NCBI GenBank assembly: GCA_018401565.1
Contig: JAGYKS010000025.1
Location: 1-64,000, forward strand
Direction: 5' to 3'
DNA from: Acidimicrobiales bacterium
GTDB lineage: Bacteria > Actinomycetota > Acidimicrobiia > Acidimicrobiales > Acidimicrobilacustridaceae
Length of the DNA: 64,000 nucleotides
The notes under the pieces were generated by a model that did no database searches, was not told the DNA's origin, and saw nothing but the letters and a program-made list of their open reading frames with translations. Positions 9,946-17,381 of the stretch are shown in pieces. A program made the position numbers and the translations under genes. The number at the start of each line of letters is the position of its first letter. The stretch's first letter is position 1.

Positions 9946-10443
9946 ATGATTCGGATACGCGTTATGGCTGGTGCGGTAGCGGTCCTGTGCTCCGCAATCG
10001 TGATCTCGGGGTGTGCAGGGGAGTCGGCACCCAAATCCGATGCTGCCGGTTCTGCTCCACTGACGTATGTCGATGCCAGTGCGATCGATATCGCCGGCAC
10101 TTGGGAGGGCGAGGCTTCGATCCTCACGGTCGACTCGGGTGCGATGCGCTCATTCGGCCGATATGAGATCACGGCGCCGATCGACGGGGTCTTCAGAGTC
10201 CGCGAGACGCTGAATCTGGAAAAGCCGTCCGAACTCGAGGAGGGGGCCCCTCTCACGACGACCAGGCAGCAGGACTTGCTCGGGGTGATCAGTCCGGACG
10301 GATCGATCCGGATGGTGAAAATCACCGACGAGCAGTTCTTGCAGGGGTGGTTCACCGACAAGGACACGCTCCAGGTGGTGTTCACCGAGACCGGCGTCCA
10401 TGCAGCGGTAGGAAAGCGGACGGCGTCTCGGGTGGGGTCCTGA
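9946..10443 (+). CDS. Small lipoprotein of unknown function
   Basis: A 165-residue protein with a signal peptide and lipobox VISGC near residue 20-24, so it should be lipid-anchored on the outer face of the membrane. The mature part begins with an acidic and serine/alanine-rich linker and then has a beta-rich sequence (DIAGTWEGEASILTVDSG and YEITAPIDGVFRVRETL) that reads like a small barrel or lipocalin-like fold. No family is recognised with confidence. ATG 9946 is chosen over ATG 9928 because GGTGCAGAG lies just before it; both are possible. It is monocistronic. Confidence 0.65.
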   Translation: MIRIRVMAGAVAVLCSAIVISGCAGESAPKSDAAGSAPLTYVDASAIDIAGTWEGEASILTVDSGAMRSFGRYEITAPIDGVFRVRETLNLEKPSELEEGAPLTTTRQQDLLGVISPDGSIRMVKITDEQFLQGWFTDKDTLQVVFTETGVHAAVGKRTASRVGS

Positions 10444-10974
10444 ACCGGTTCTGAGAGTCGGTGGCCCGTCGATCAGTTACAGCCGTCCACGGGCGGCACA
10501 GAGTTAACGCCAAGCACCTTCCCGCAGGAGCTGTCGCGCGATCCAGCAGTGCTCGCCGGTGTTGGAATCGGATGCTGTGGTCGCCCACCTGGAGCGCGCG
10601 TAAATGCAGTGAAGGGTGGTCTCCATTCTGAGAAATTGTCGGTTGGGTATTGGCGGGACCAAGAACGTGGGCAACTTGTAGGGAAGGTGACGAGTCTCGC
10701 CGGACCCCGCTGTGTGGTGCTGCCGTTTTGTCGTGGGATGACAGCACATGGGACCCCCACCTTGAGCGGAGATCCCACTCTCCACATCGGCGTCAAACGG
10801 CTCCTGTCGGAAACGACCTGGGGCACATCCGGTGATCGCCAACCATCACTCACCGAATTTGCCGATAGCTCCTCAGAGCTTCCAGACGTCGTTGGCCAGA
10901 TTGACCGGGAATTTGGCCAACCATTGGCCAACCAAATCGGAAATTGGCCAACTTCGACGAGTCCCTACAAGTGG
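10444..10974. other. 530-bp stretch without a supported gene
   Basis: Open frames exist on both strands but none has a recognisable start, signal or family. Three perfect TTGGCCAA palindromes lie at 10913-10920, 10924-10931 and 10944-10951, with a near copy at 10892-10899, just beyond the dnaB stop. The stretch could hold a transcription end, protein-binding sites or a decayed gene. Its composition is less GC-rich than its neighbours. Confidence 0.5.
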
Positions 10975-12990
10975 TCAGATGCCCTTGGCCATGTTGACGA
11001 ACTTTGTGTACTGCTCCAAAAAGGCCAGCCGCACCACGCCGGTGGGACCGTTGCGCTGCTTGGACACGATGATCTCGGCCGTGCCGCGGTCGGGTGACTC
11101 GGGGTTGTAGACCTCGTCGCGGTAAATGAACATCACGATGTCGGCGTCCTGCTCGATGGAGTTGTGGACCACGATGCCGCCGGCCACGAAATTGTGCGTT
11201 CCCGGCACGGTGGCGTCGAACACCGGCTCGTCGCCCAGTTCGGTGACCGACACGATGGTCTCGAACCGGATGTCGCCGGCCGCCATGTCGCTCAGGCGGC
11301 GGTCCCCCACCACCTCGGCCACCATCTGGAGTTGCTTGCGATCCAGTGGATCGCCGTACAGCTCGTCCACGAAGTCGGTGACCGGCAAGCGGCGGGCCAG
11401 CTCGGCTGTGTCCATGCCCCTGGACGCCATGACCCGACGGAGATAGGGCCATATCTCACGCGGCACCATGGCGTCAGCGACGGCGTCGGTGTCGGTGCCC
11501 ACGGCGTCGGGCCAGTGACCCCCGACGGGCACGGCCACCTGATCGCCCACGTCGAGGTCCTCGAGCGGGAACCATCCTTCGAGGGCGAAGAACGGGTGGT
11601 TTGCGCTGGCCTTGACGGTGCGGCCCGACGACAGGCGCATCTCGTAGACGGTTTTGGTGCCGGTGGGAAAGACGTGGGTCATGGTGGACCGACGCAGCCG
11701 GAAGTGGCGGTCCAGGGTCCAGATGGGGATGTCCACCTCGCCGCTGGCGGCCAACTCGCCCATGGTCACCTCGACGCCGGTGTCGGCCCGGGTGATGAGC
11801 GTGTCGGCGGTGAGACAGCCCGACTCACGCAGGTCGGCCAGGATGGGGCGCTTGTCGGCCCGCAACTCGAGATTTCGGGACAGCTGCGACAACGCCAGCA
11901 CCGGGCATTCAAGCTCGCGGGCCAAAATCTTGAGCCCCCGACTGATCTCGGACACCTCAACCTGCCGGTTTTCGGCCCGCGACCGCCCGCTCATGAGCTG
12001 GAGGTAGTCCACCACGATGAGGCCCAGGTCACCGACACGGCTCCTGAGGCGGCGGGCCTTTGACCGGATCTCCATGATGGTGAGGTTGGGGTTGTCGTCG
12101 ATCCACAATGGCGCCTCGGCCAGACGTCCGGTGGCGTGGGCGATGCGCTCCCAGTCCGGGGCGGTGAGCCCGCCGTTGCGCACCCTCTTGGAATCCACCC
12201 GGGCCTCGGCGCACAACAGGCGCTGGGTGAGCTCGAGGTGGCTCATCTCCAGCGAGAACACCAGCACCGGCCGGTTGGACTCCATGGCGGCGTTGGCCGC
12301 CACCGACAACGCCAGGGCCGTCTTGCCGGCTGACGGGCGAGCGCCCAGCACGATGAGGGCGCTGGACTGGAACCCCGAGGTGAGCTCGTCAAGGTCGGCG
12401 AACCCGGTGGGCATGCCGGTGATGGAGTCGCCGCGGCTGTACAGCTGCTCGAGATGGTCGAGGTTGGCATCGAGCAGGTCGTGAATGGGGGCCAGGGTGT
12501 CGGTGACCCGACGCTGGGCGACCTCGAACACCCTCGACTCGGCCCAGTCCACGGTCTTGACCACGTCTTCAGGAAGTTCGTAGGCCGCTTCGGCGATCTC
12601 GGCCGACACCCCGATCAACCGCCGCAGCAAGGCGTGCTCCTCCACGATGCGGGCGTAGTGCAGGGCATTTGACGTTGCCGGGGTGTTGGCCTGCAGGGTG
12701 GCCAGGGTGGCACCGCCACCCACGGCGTCGAATACGCCCGCCCGACGCAGTTCGTCGGCAACCGTGACCGGGTCGGCCGGCTCTCCGGCCGCCGTCAGCG
12801 AGCAGATGGCCTCGAAAATGTGGGCGTGGGCTGGCTTGTAGAAGTCGTCGCCCGACAGCGTCTCCGACGCCACCGAGATGGCATCACGCGACAAAAGCAT
12901 GGCGCCAAGGAGGGATTCCTCTGCCTGCAGGTCATGGGGCGGGACCCGCGCCGGTTTGCCTTGGTCGGGGCGATCATCTGATGTGCTCAT
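10975..12990 (-). CDS. dnaB: Replicative DNA helicase DnaB with intein
   Basis: Hexameric 5'-3' helicase that unwinds the chromosome at the fork. The precursor is 671 residues; removing a 219-residue intein leaves about 452, normal for DnaB. The N-terminal primase-binding domain (HDLQAEESLLGAMLLSRDAI) is followed by the RecA-like ATPase with Walker A GARPSAGKTA (Lys about 223), Walker B LIVVDYLQLMSG and LSQLSRNLELRADKRPILAD. The intein interrupts the sequence between LRESG and SIEQDADIVMFIYRDE. ATG 12990 is chosen because GGGGA lies five bases upstream; an in-frame ATG at 13011 lacks one. It lies 197 bases downstream of rplI in the same direction, as in other actinobacteria. Confidence 0.95.
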   Translation of the reverse strand: MSTSDDRPDQGKPARVPPHDLQAEESLLGAMLLSRDAISVASETLSGDDFYKPAHAHIFEAICSLTAAGEPADPVTVADELRRAGVFDAVGGGATLATLQANTPATSNALHYARIVEEHALLRRLIGVSAEIAEAAYELPEDVVKTVDWAESRVFEVAQRRVTDTLAPIHDLLDANLDHLEQLYSRGDSITGMPTGFADLDELTSGFQSSALIVLGARPSAGKTALALSVAANAAMESNRPVLVFSLEMSHLELTQRLLCAEARVDSKRVRNGGLTAPDWERIAHATGRLAEAPLWIDDNPNLTIMEIRSKARRLRSRVGDLGLIVVDYLQLMSGRSRAENRQVEVSEISRGLKILARELECPVLALSQLSRNLELRADKRPILADLRESGCLTADTLITRADTGVEVTMGELAASGEVDIPIWTLDRHFRLRRSTMTHVFPTGTKTVYEMRLSSGRTVKASANHPFFALEGWFPLEDLDVGDQVAVPVGGHWPDAVGTDTDAVADAMVPREIWPYLRRVMASRGMDTAELARRLPVTDFVDELYGDPLDRKQLQMVAEVVGDRRLSDMAAGDIRFETIVSVTELGDEPVFDATVPGTHNFVAGGIVVHNSIEQDADIVMFIYRDEVYNPESPDRGTAEIIVSKQRNGPTGVVRLAFLEQYTKFVNMAKGI
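11161..11817 (-). mobile_element. Mini-intein in dnaB
   Basis: 219 residues starting at Cys (CLTADTLITR) and ending VVHN, followed by Ser as the +1 nucleophile. Splicing blocks are visible: block A at the N-terminus, block B with the Thr and His of GRTVKASANHPFF, block F (PVFDATVPGTHNFVAGG) and block G (VVHN). The insertion point in the LRESG/SIEQ loop is the same site used by known cyanobacterial and Rhodothermus DnaB inteins. No LAGLIDADG motifs are present, so it should not home by itself. The central 85 residues include a helix-turn-helix-like stretch (DTAELARRLPV), perhaps a remnant of the lost endonuclease region. Confidence 0.93.
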
Positions 12991-13208
12991 GTGTTCCCCA
13001 CTGTGCACCATGGAGCCTGTGGGCCAACAGGGGCAAAACCCCTGCTTTATTGGTGGATCAGGCTGTGGACGAGCTGTGGATATGTGCCCCGGGGTGTGGA
13101 CGGCAAGGTTCGGCCAAACGACCGACCCGGCGCGTCAAAACCGGGGACAACCTCATCATGCCAGCCGGCTGTGACACTTCGTGGCCAAAAAGCCGGAGTG
13201 TTGCAGCC

Positions 13209-13658
13209 TCAGTCGGCGGCGACGACCTCGATGGAGATCTGGAACTGCACGTCGGTGTGCAGGCGGGCCTGGACACCATGGGTCCCAAGTTCACGGATCG
13301 GCTCGTCCACGTGCAACAGGCGACGGTCGAGCTCGATGCCCAGCTGTTCCCGCACGGCGTCGGCCACCTCGGAGGTGGTCACCGAACCGAACAACTTGCC
13401 TTCGGCGCCAGCGCGTGCCGACACCGTGATGACGGCGGGAACCAGCACCCGGGCAATGTCTTCGGCCGCTGAACGATCGGCGGTGTCGCGGACCTTGCGG
13501 GAGCGACGCATCGCCGACGCCTGCCGCTCGACACCACCCGAGGCCAGGATCGCCATGCCACGCGGCACCAGGTAGTTGCGGCCGTAGCCGTCGGCCACCT
13601 CGACCACGTCGCCCTTGAGGCCGAGTCCGGCAACATCTGAACGCAACAGCAGCTTCAT
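13209..13658 (-). CDS. rplI: 50S ribosomal protein L9
   Basis: A 149-residue L9. The N-terminal RNA-binding domain [20 protein letters not shown] and [16 protein letters not shown] is highly typical, then a connecting helix and the C-terminal domain ([20 protein letters not shown]). Its ATG overlaps the stop codon of rpsR (ATGA), indicating coupled translation. It is the last gene of the rpsF-ssb-rpsR-rplI set before dnaB. Confidence 0.97.
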   Translation of the reverse strand: MKLLLRSDVAGLGLKGDVVEVADGYGRNYLVPRGMAILASGGVERQASAMRRSRKVRDTADRSAAEDIARVLVPAVITVSARAGAEGKLFGSVTTSEVADAVREQLGIELDRRLLHVDEPIRELGTHGVQARLHTDVQFQISIEVVAAD

Positions 13659-14164
13659 GACGTCTCCTCCGCACCATCGGTGGTGGCCACTGCCTCGACG
13701 ACAACCTCGTCAACCACAACGACCTCGTCAATCACAACGACCTCGTCGATCATCACGTCAACATCGACCTCGTCAACCACGACAGCGTCGTCAGCGGTGT
13801 CACGCCCGGTGTCGCGCTCGCCGCGATCACCACGGTCACCACGATCGCCACGGTCACCGCGATCCCCACGGTCGCCACGGTCGCCACGCTTGCCGCCACG
13901 CTGCTGGGTGACCCGGCTTGCGTAGGGAAGCAACGCCATCTCACGGGCGTTCTTGATGGCCATGGCGATGTCGGACTGCTGCTGGACGTTGTTGCCAGTG
14001 ACACGACGGGCACGGATCTTGGCCCGATCGGACATGAACCGGCGAAGCAGGTTGACGTCCTTGTAGTCGATGTAGTCCACGCCCTCGGTGTTGAGAACGC
14101 TGATCTTCTTCTTGGCGCGGCGTGCACTGTCCTTGTTCTTGCCGCGCTGAACGGGCTTGGCCAT
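13655..14164 (-). CDS. rpsR: 30S ribosomal protein S18 with long repetitive tail
   Basis: The first 85 or so residues are ordinary S18 ([50 protein letters not shown]). S18 usually ends about there. Here the frame continues for another 80 residues: seven consecutive RGD units followed by an acidic valine/aspartate-rich repeat ([20 protein letters not shown]) and a short polar end. The tail is read in frame to a stop that overlaps the rplI start in ATGA, which supports it being real. The start ATG at 14164 shares one base with the ssb stop (TGATG). Confidence 0.92.
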   Translation of the reverse strand: MAKPVQRGKNKDSARRAKKKISVLNTEGVDYIDYKDVNLLRRFMSDRAKIRARRVTGNNVQQQSDIAMAIKNAREMALLPYASRVTQQRGGKRGDRGDRGDRGDRGDRGDRGDRGERDTGRDTADDAVVVDEVDVDVMIDEVVVIDEVVVVDEVVVEAVATTDGAEETS

Positions 14165-14625
14165 CAGAACGGCTCCTCCTGGTTGTCGTAACTGGGCGGA
14201 GGTCCGTCGGACCCCCCTGATGGGGCTGCGGCTGCGGAGCCGCCCCCACCGTCTGAACTTGACCGACCCATGCGCTCCACCGAAGCGGTGGCCCAACGCA
14301 GGGACGGGCCGACCTCGTCGGCGATGACCTCAACCTTCGAGCGCTTGTCACCGTCGGGGGTTTCCCACGAACGCTGCTTGAGGGTGCCCGACACAATCAC
14401 GCGGGTGCCCTTGCTCACCGACTCGGCCACGTTCTCGGCCAGCTCGCGGAAGCAGGTGACGTCGAAGTACGACGTTTCACCGTCCTCCCACTGACCACTG
14501 TCGTTGCGCTTGCGCTGGTTGATGGCCACACCGAACGTGGCGATCTGCATGCCGTTGTTGGTGTAGCGGAGTTCGGGGTCCCGGGTGCAGTTGCCGGTGA
14601 TGGTGACGCTGTTGTCGTTTGCCAT
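14164..14625 (-). CDS. ssb: Single-stranded DNA-binding protein
   Basis: A 153-residue SSB that coats single-stranded DNA in replication, repair and recombination. The OB fold covers about residues 1-110 ([40 protein letters not shown]). A glycine/serine/alanine-rich linker leads to an acidic tip ending EEPF, equivalent to the DDIPF partner-binding tail of other SSBs. It lies between rpsF and rpsR; its stop overlaps the rpsR start. Confidence 0.96.
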   Translation of the reverse strand: MANDNSVTITGNCTRDPELRYTNNGMQIATFGVAINQRKRNDSGQWEDGETSYFDVTCFRELAENVAESVSKGTRVIVSGTLKQRSWETPDGDKRSKVEVIADEVGPSLRWATASVERMGRSSSDGGGGSAAAAPSGGSDGPPPSYDNQEEPF

Positions 14626-14663
14626 GGTTTGGAATCCCTTCAGGGTCGTGCCGGTCAGGGCCG

Positions 14664-14993
14664 TCAGGCCGAGGTGTCAACGAGGCCACGGCGGGCGGCC
14701 TCATCGTCGGGCAGGCGCATCAGCTTGTGGCGGACGACCTCGTCGGCCAGACGCAGGGAGCGCTCCATCTCGTCGAGACTGTTGCCGCCCGCTCCGAGCA
14801 GCTCCATCACGAAGTAGATGCCTTCCCACTTGTGATTGATCTCGTAGGCGTAGCGGCGTCGACCCCACATGTCGGTCGACTTCACCTCGCCACCGGCGGT
14901 TGTTACCGCTTCGGTGATCCGGTCCCGGAAGGTCTCGGCAACCCCGTCTTCGGCGTCGCCATCAATGATGACCATGAGTTCGTAGGCTCGCAT
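14664..14993 (-). CDS. rpsF: 30S ribosomal protein S6
   Basis: About 109 residues with the S6 pattern: MRAYELMVIIDGDAED at the start, WGRRRYAYEINHKWEGIYFV in the middle, and RSLRLADEVVRHKLMRL near the end. ATG 14993 gives the canonical MRAYELM beginning; the open frame starts at 15002 but the extra three residues are not family-like. It heads the rpsF-ssb-rpsR-rplI operon. Confidence 0.96.
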   Translation of the reverse strand: MRAYELMVIIDGDAEDGVAETFRDRITEAVTTAGGEVKSTDMWGRRRYAYEINHKWEGIYFVMELLGAGGNSLDEMERSLRLADEVVRHKLMRLPDDEAARRGLVDTSA

Positions 14994-15208
14994 GACGAGC
15001 ATTCACCTCCTCTGGACCCGGCCGCAGCCGGGGCCCCGCAGTGTGCGGAGCAGGAACCTCCCGCCAACGGCGGGGGCACTTGTCTGAACAGGCAGCACCA
15101 GACGAGCTGGGCCACCGGGGGACAACCGTAGTGGATTCAGGCCGCCACGCGCCCATCGGCGCCACCGCCAGACCCCTGATCGGCACGGCGAGTGGTCATA
15201 CTGTCGGG

Positions 15209-16135
15209 GTGCAAAGGTCCTCAACCACAGCGACGACCCGGGTCGGCGTTGCGATCCTCGGGGTGGTGCTCGGTGTGCTGCTGGTGGCCTGGGGCGTGGC
15301 GGGCTGCACCAGCGACGATTCCCCACGGGTGTCCGCCAGCCGGGCCCTCGACGGTCCCACGAACACCTCATCGGCGGCGTCGCTGGACATCGCCGACCTG
15401 CGGGCCGCCTTCGACGGTGACCCGGTTCCACTGCGTTTCGAGGTGATCGAGGAGGTTCCCACCGATCCGAACTCGTTCACCCAGGGCCTGACGTTCACCC
15501 CCGACGGCAGGTTGTTCGAAAGCACGGGCCGGTATGGGATGTCGGCTCTTCGCCGCATCGACCCGGCCACCGGCGCCACCATCGTCGAAACACCCGTTGA
15601 TCCCTCGTGGTGGGCTGAGGGGATCGAGCTGGTGGAGGGCGATCGCCCCGATGAACTGGCCATGCTCACCTGGCGCGAGGGCGTGGTTGCGTTTTTTGAT
15701 CCCGACACCCTCACCGAACGGCGACGGGCCAGCTACGACGGTGAGGGATGGGGCCTGTGCCAGCTCGACGACGGCAACCTGATCATGAGCAACGGCACCG
15801 ACGAGCTCACCTTGCGAGACCCCGGCACCTTCGCCATCGTCGGCCGGGTGACCGTCACCCGGTCGGGCAATCCGCTGCCGATGCTCAACGAGCTCGAGTG
15901 TGCGGGCGGACTGGTGTGGGCCAACGTGTGGCCGACCGAAACGATCGTGGCCATCGACCCCGGCACCGGCGAGGTGCTGGCTCAACTCGATGCCAGCGGG
16001 ATTTTCGACCGCAGGGCCAGTCCGGGTGCCGACGTGCTGAATGGCATCGCCATGGTTCCGGGCACGACCGACCAGATGTGGCTGGCCGGCAAACTGTGGC
16101 CGTCGTCGTGGGTGGTTCGGGTCCAACCGGCCTGA
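15209..16135 (+). CDS. Glutaminyl-peptide cyclotransferase-like lipoprotein
   Basis: A 308-residue beta-propeller protein of the plant-type glutamine cyclotransferase family (PF05096), which forms N-terminal pyroglutamate. Typical segments are NSFTQGLTFTPDGRLFESTG, WAEGIELVEGD, GWGLCQLDDGNLIMSNGTDE and LNELECAGGLVWANVWPT. GTG 15209 is preferred because it places a transmembrane signal and lipobox WGVAGC right at the N-terminus. The protein should be lipid-anchored outside the cell. It points away from rpsF and converges with panB; a hairpin at 16150-16165 lies between them. Confidence 0.8.
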   Translation: MQRSSTTATTRVGVAILGVVLGVLLVAWGVAGCTSDDSPRVSASRALDGPTNTSSAASLDIADLRAAFDGDPVPLRFEVIEEVPTDPNSFTQGLTFTPDGRLFESTGRYGMSALRRIDPATGATIVETPVDPSWWAEGIELVEGDRPDELAMLTWREGVVAFFDPDTLTERRRASYDGEGWGLCQLDDGNLIMSNGTDELTLRDPGTFAIVGRVTVTRSGNPLPMLNELECAGGLVWANVWPTETIVAIDPGTGEVLAQLDASGIFDRRASPGADVLNGIAMVPGTTDQMWLAGKLWPSSWVVRVQPA

Positions 16136-16149
16136 GGGCGGCCCGGCAC

Positions 16150-16165
16150 GCCCGGTAAACCGGGC
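16150..16165. terminator. Hairpin between convergent genes
   Basis: A six-bp inverted repeat GCCCGG/CCGGGC with a four-base loop (TAAA) lies 15 bases after the cyclotransferase stop and near the end of panB on the other strand. It may act for both, but it lacks a T run. Confidence 0.4.
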
Positions 16166-16186
16166 ACGCCCCTCGGGTCAGGCGGG

Positions 16187-17062
16187 TCAGGCGGGCCAGG
16201 CGGGTCGGAGCGGTACGGGCACTTCCGCCGTAGAGACCATCAATCTCGGTGTCGGCGGGCAAATGGTAGGACTCGGCGTCACTGGGGAAAGCCCCGGTGC
16301 GCACGTCAGCAGCCCACGCAGCCATGGCCGCCACCGAGTCGCCCTTGATGTCGGCGTAGCGACGCACGAACTTGGGGGTGATGCGGTCTTCGATGCCGAG
16401 CAGGTCGTGAAACACCAGCACCTGACCGTCACAGTGCGGCCCCGCCCCGATTCCGATGGTGGGAATGGTGACCGATTCGGTGATCACGGCGGCCACTTCG
16501 GTGGGAATCCCCTCGAGCACCAGCGAAAAACAGCCGGCGGCTTCGAGGGCTGATGCATGCTCGATCAGCTCCCGGGCGGCGGCGTCATCGCGACCCTGGA
16601 CCTTGAAACCCCCGAACGCATGCACCGACTGGGGGTCAGCCCGAGATGACCCATGACCGGGATTTCGGCGTCCACGATGGCCTCGATCATGGGGACACGC
16701 TTGGCGCCGCCTTCGAGCTTCACCGCCTGGGCGCCGGCCCGGATGAGTACCGCGGCGTTGCGCACGGTGTCGGCAGGCGACACGTGATAACTCATCCATG
16801 GCATGTCGGCCACCACCAGACACCGGGTGTCGGCGCGGGCCACTGCTGCGGTGTGATGGGCCATGTCGCCCACGGTCACGGCCAGCGTGCTGTCATGACC
16901 GAGCACCACCATTGCCACCGAATCGCCCACCAGCACCACGTCCACGCCCGCCGCCTCGGCGATGCGCGCCCCGGGGGCGTCGTAGGCAGTGACCATCACC
17001 ACTGGGTCAGAGCCAGTGCGGACCTTGCAGGAACGCACAGCGGGAACCGTCACCTTGCCCAT
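16187..17062 (-). CDS. panB: Ketopantoate hydroxymethyltransferase, frameshifted
   Basis: PanB makes ketopantoate from ketoisovalerate and methylene-tetrahydrofolate, the first step to pantothenate and CoA. The N-terminal half shows VVMVTAYDAPGARIAEAAGV, VLVGDSVAMVVLGHDSTLAV (metal-binding Asp) and AVKLEGG. The frame breaks at about 16640, in a run of five C (minus strand) that should be six; restoring it gives MGHLGLTPQSVHAFGGFKVQ, the family sequence. The second half contains LVLEGIPTEVAAVITESVTI and TIGIGAGPHCDGQVLVFHDL. GGAGGA precedes ATG 17062. The 3' end is uncertain: that frame runs on past a tandem GGTCAGGCG repeat, and the neighbouring frame stops at 16187, so a second indel near 16200 is likely. 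Confidence 0.88.
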
Positions 17063-17141
17063 GGGATCCTCCTCACCGTCCAGTGCCCTGATGGCTACCG
17101 GCGGACACCCCACGCTACCGGATGGCAGCTACCGTCGCCCC

Positions 17142-17366
17142 ATGGACACCCATCCGATCCACTACTGCGACAGCTGTGGCGACACCGACGACACCCTCAT
17201 GGCCGTCCGGCGTCTGTACGTCACAACTCTTCCGCCGGCCGATGACACCATCCGGGCCGGCGACGCCGACGGGGCCGGGCCGCTGGTCACCCCCGGGGAT
17301 ACCGAGGTGTGGTGTGAGGTGTGCCGGATCCACTACCCCCATGAACTGATGGGCGAACAGGTCTGA
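17142..17366 (+). CDS. Small zinc-ribbon protein, unknown function
   Basis: A 74-residue protein with two CxxC pairs, YCDSCG near the start and WCEVCR near the end, which together would bind one zinc. Between them is a conserved-looking strand region (LMAVRRLYVTTLPPAD). It ends in HYPHELMGEQV. Similar small hypothetical proteins are common in actinobacteria, but no role is known to me. ATG 17142 gives MDTHPIHYCDSCG. It diverges from panB and converges with the PBP gene. Confidence 0.65.
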   Translation: MDTHPIHYCDSCGDTDDTLMAVRRLYVTTLPPADDTIRAGDADGAGPLVTPGDTEVWCEVCRIHYPHELMGEQV

Positions 17367-17381
17367 CGCCCGCCCGGTGGG

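Noticed and set aside
10473-11097. Open frames on both strands in the gap after the small lipoprotein
   Set aside because: No family resemblance, unconvincing starts, and the plus-strand frame runs into dnaB on the other strand.
13012-13208. Possible second origin-like region between dnaB and rplI with TGTGGA motifs
   Set aside because: Only TGTGGATAT and TGTGGACGA near 13060-13085 resemble DnaA boxes; too few and too weak.
13655-13920. S18 tail as a product of a frameshift
   Set aside because: The tail stays in the S18 frame and its stop overlaps the rplI start in the usual coupled way, so no indel is needed.
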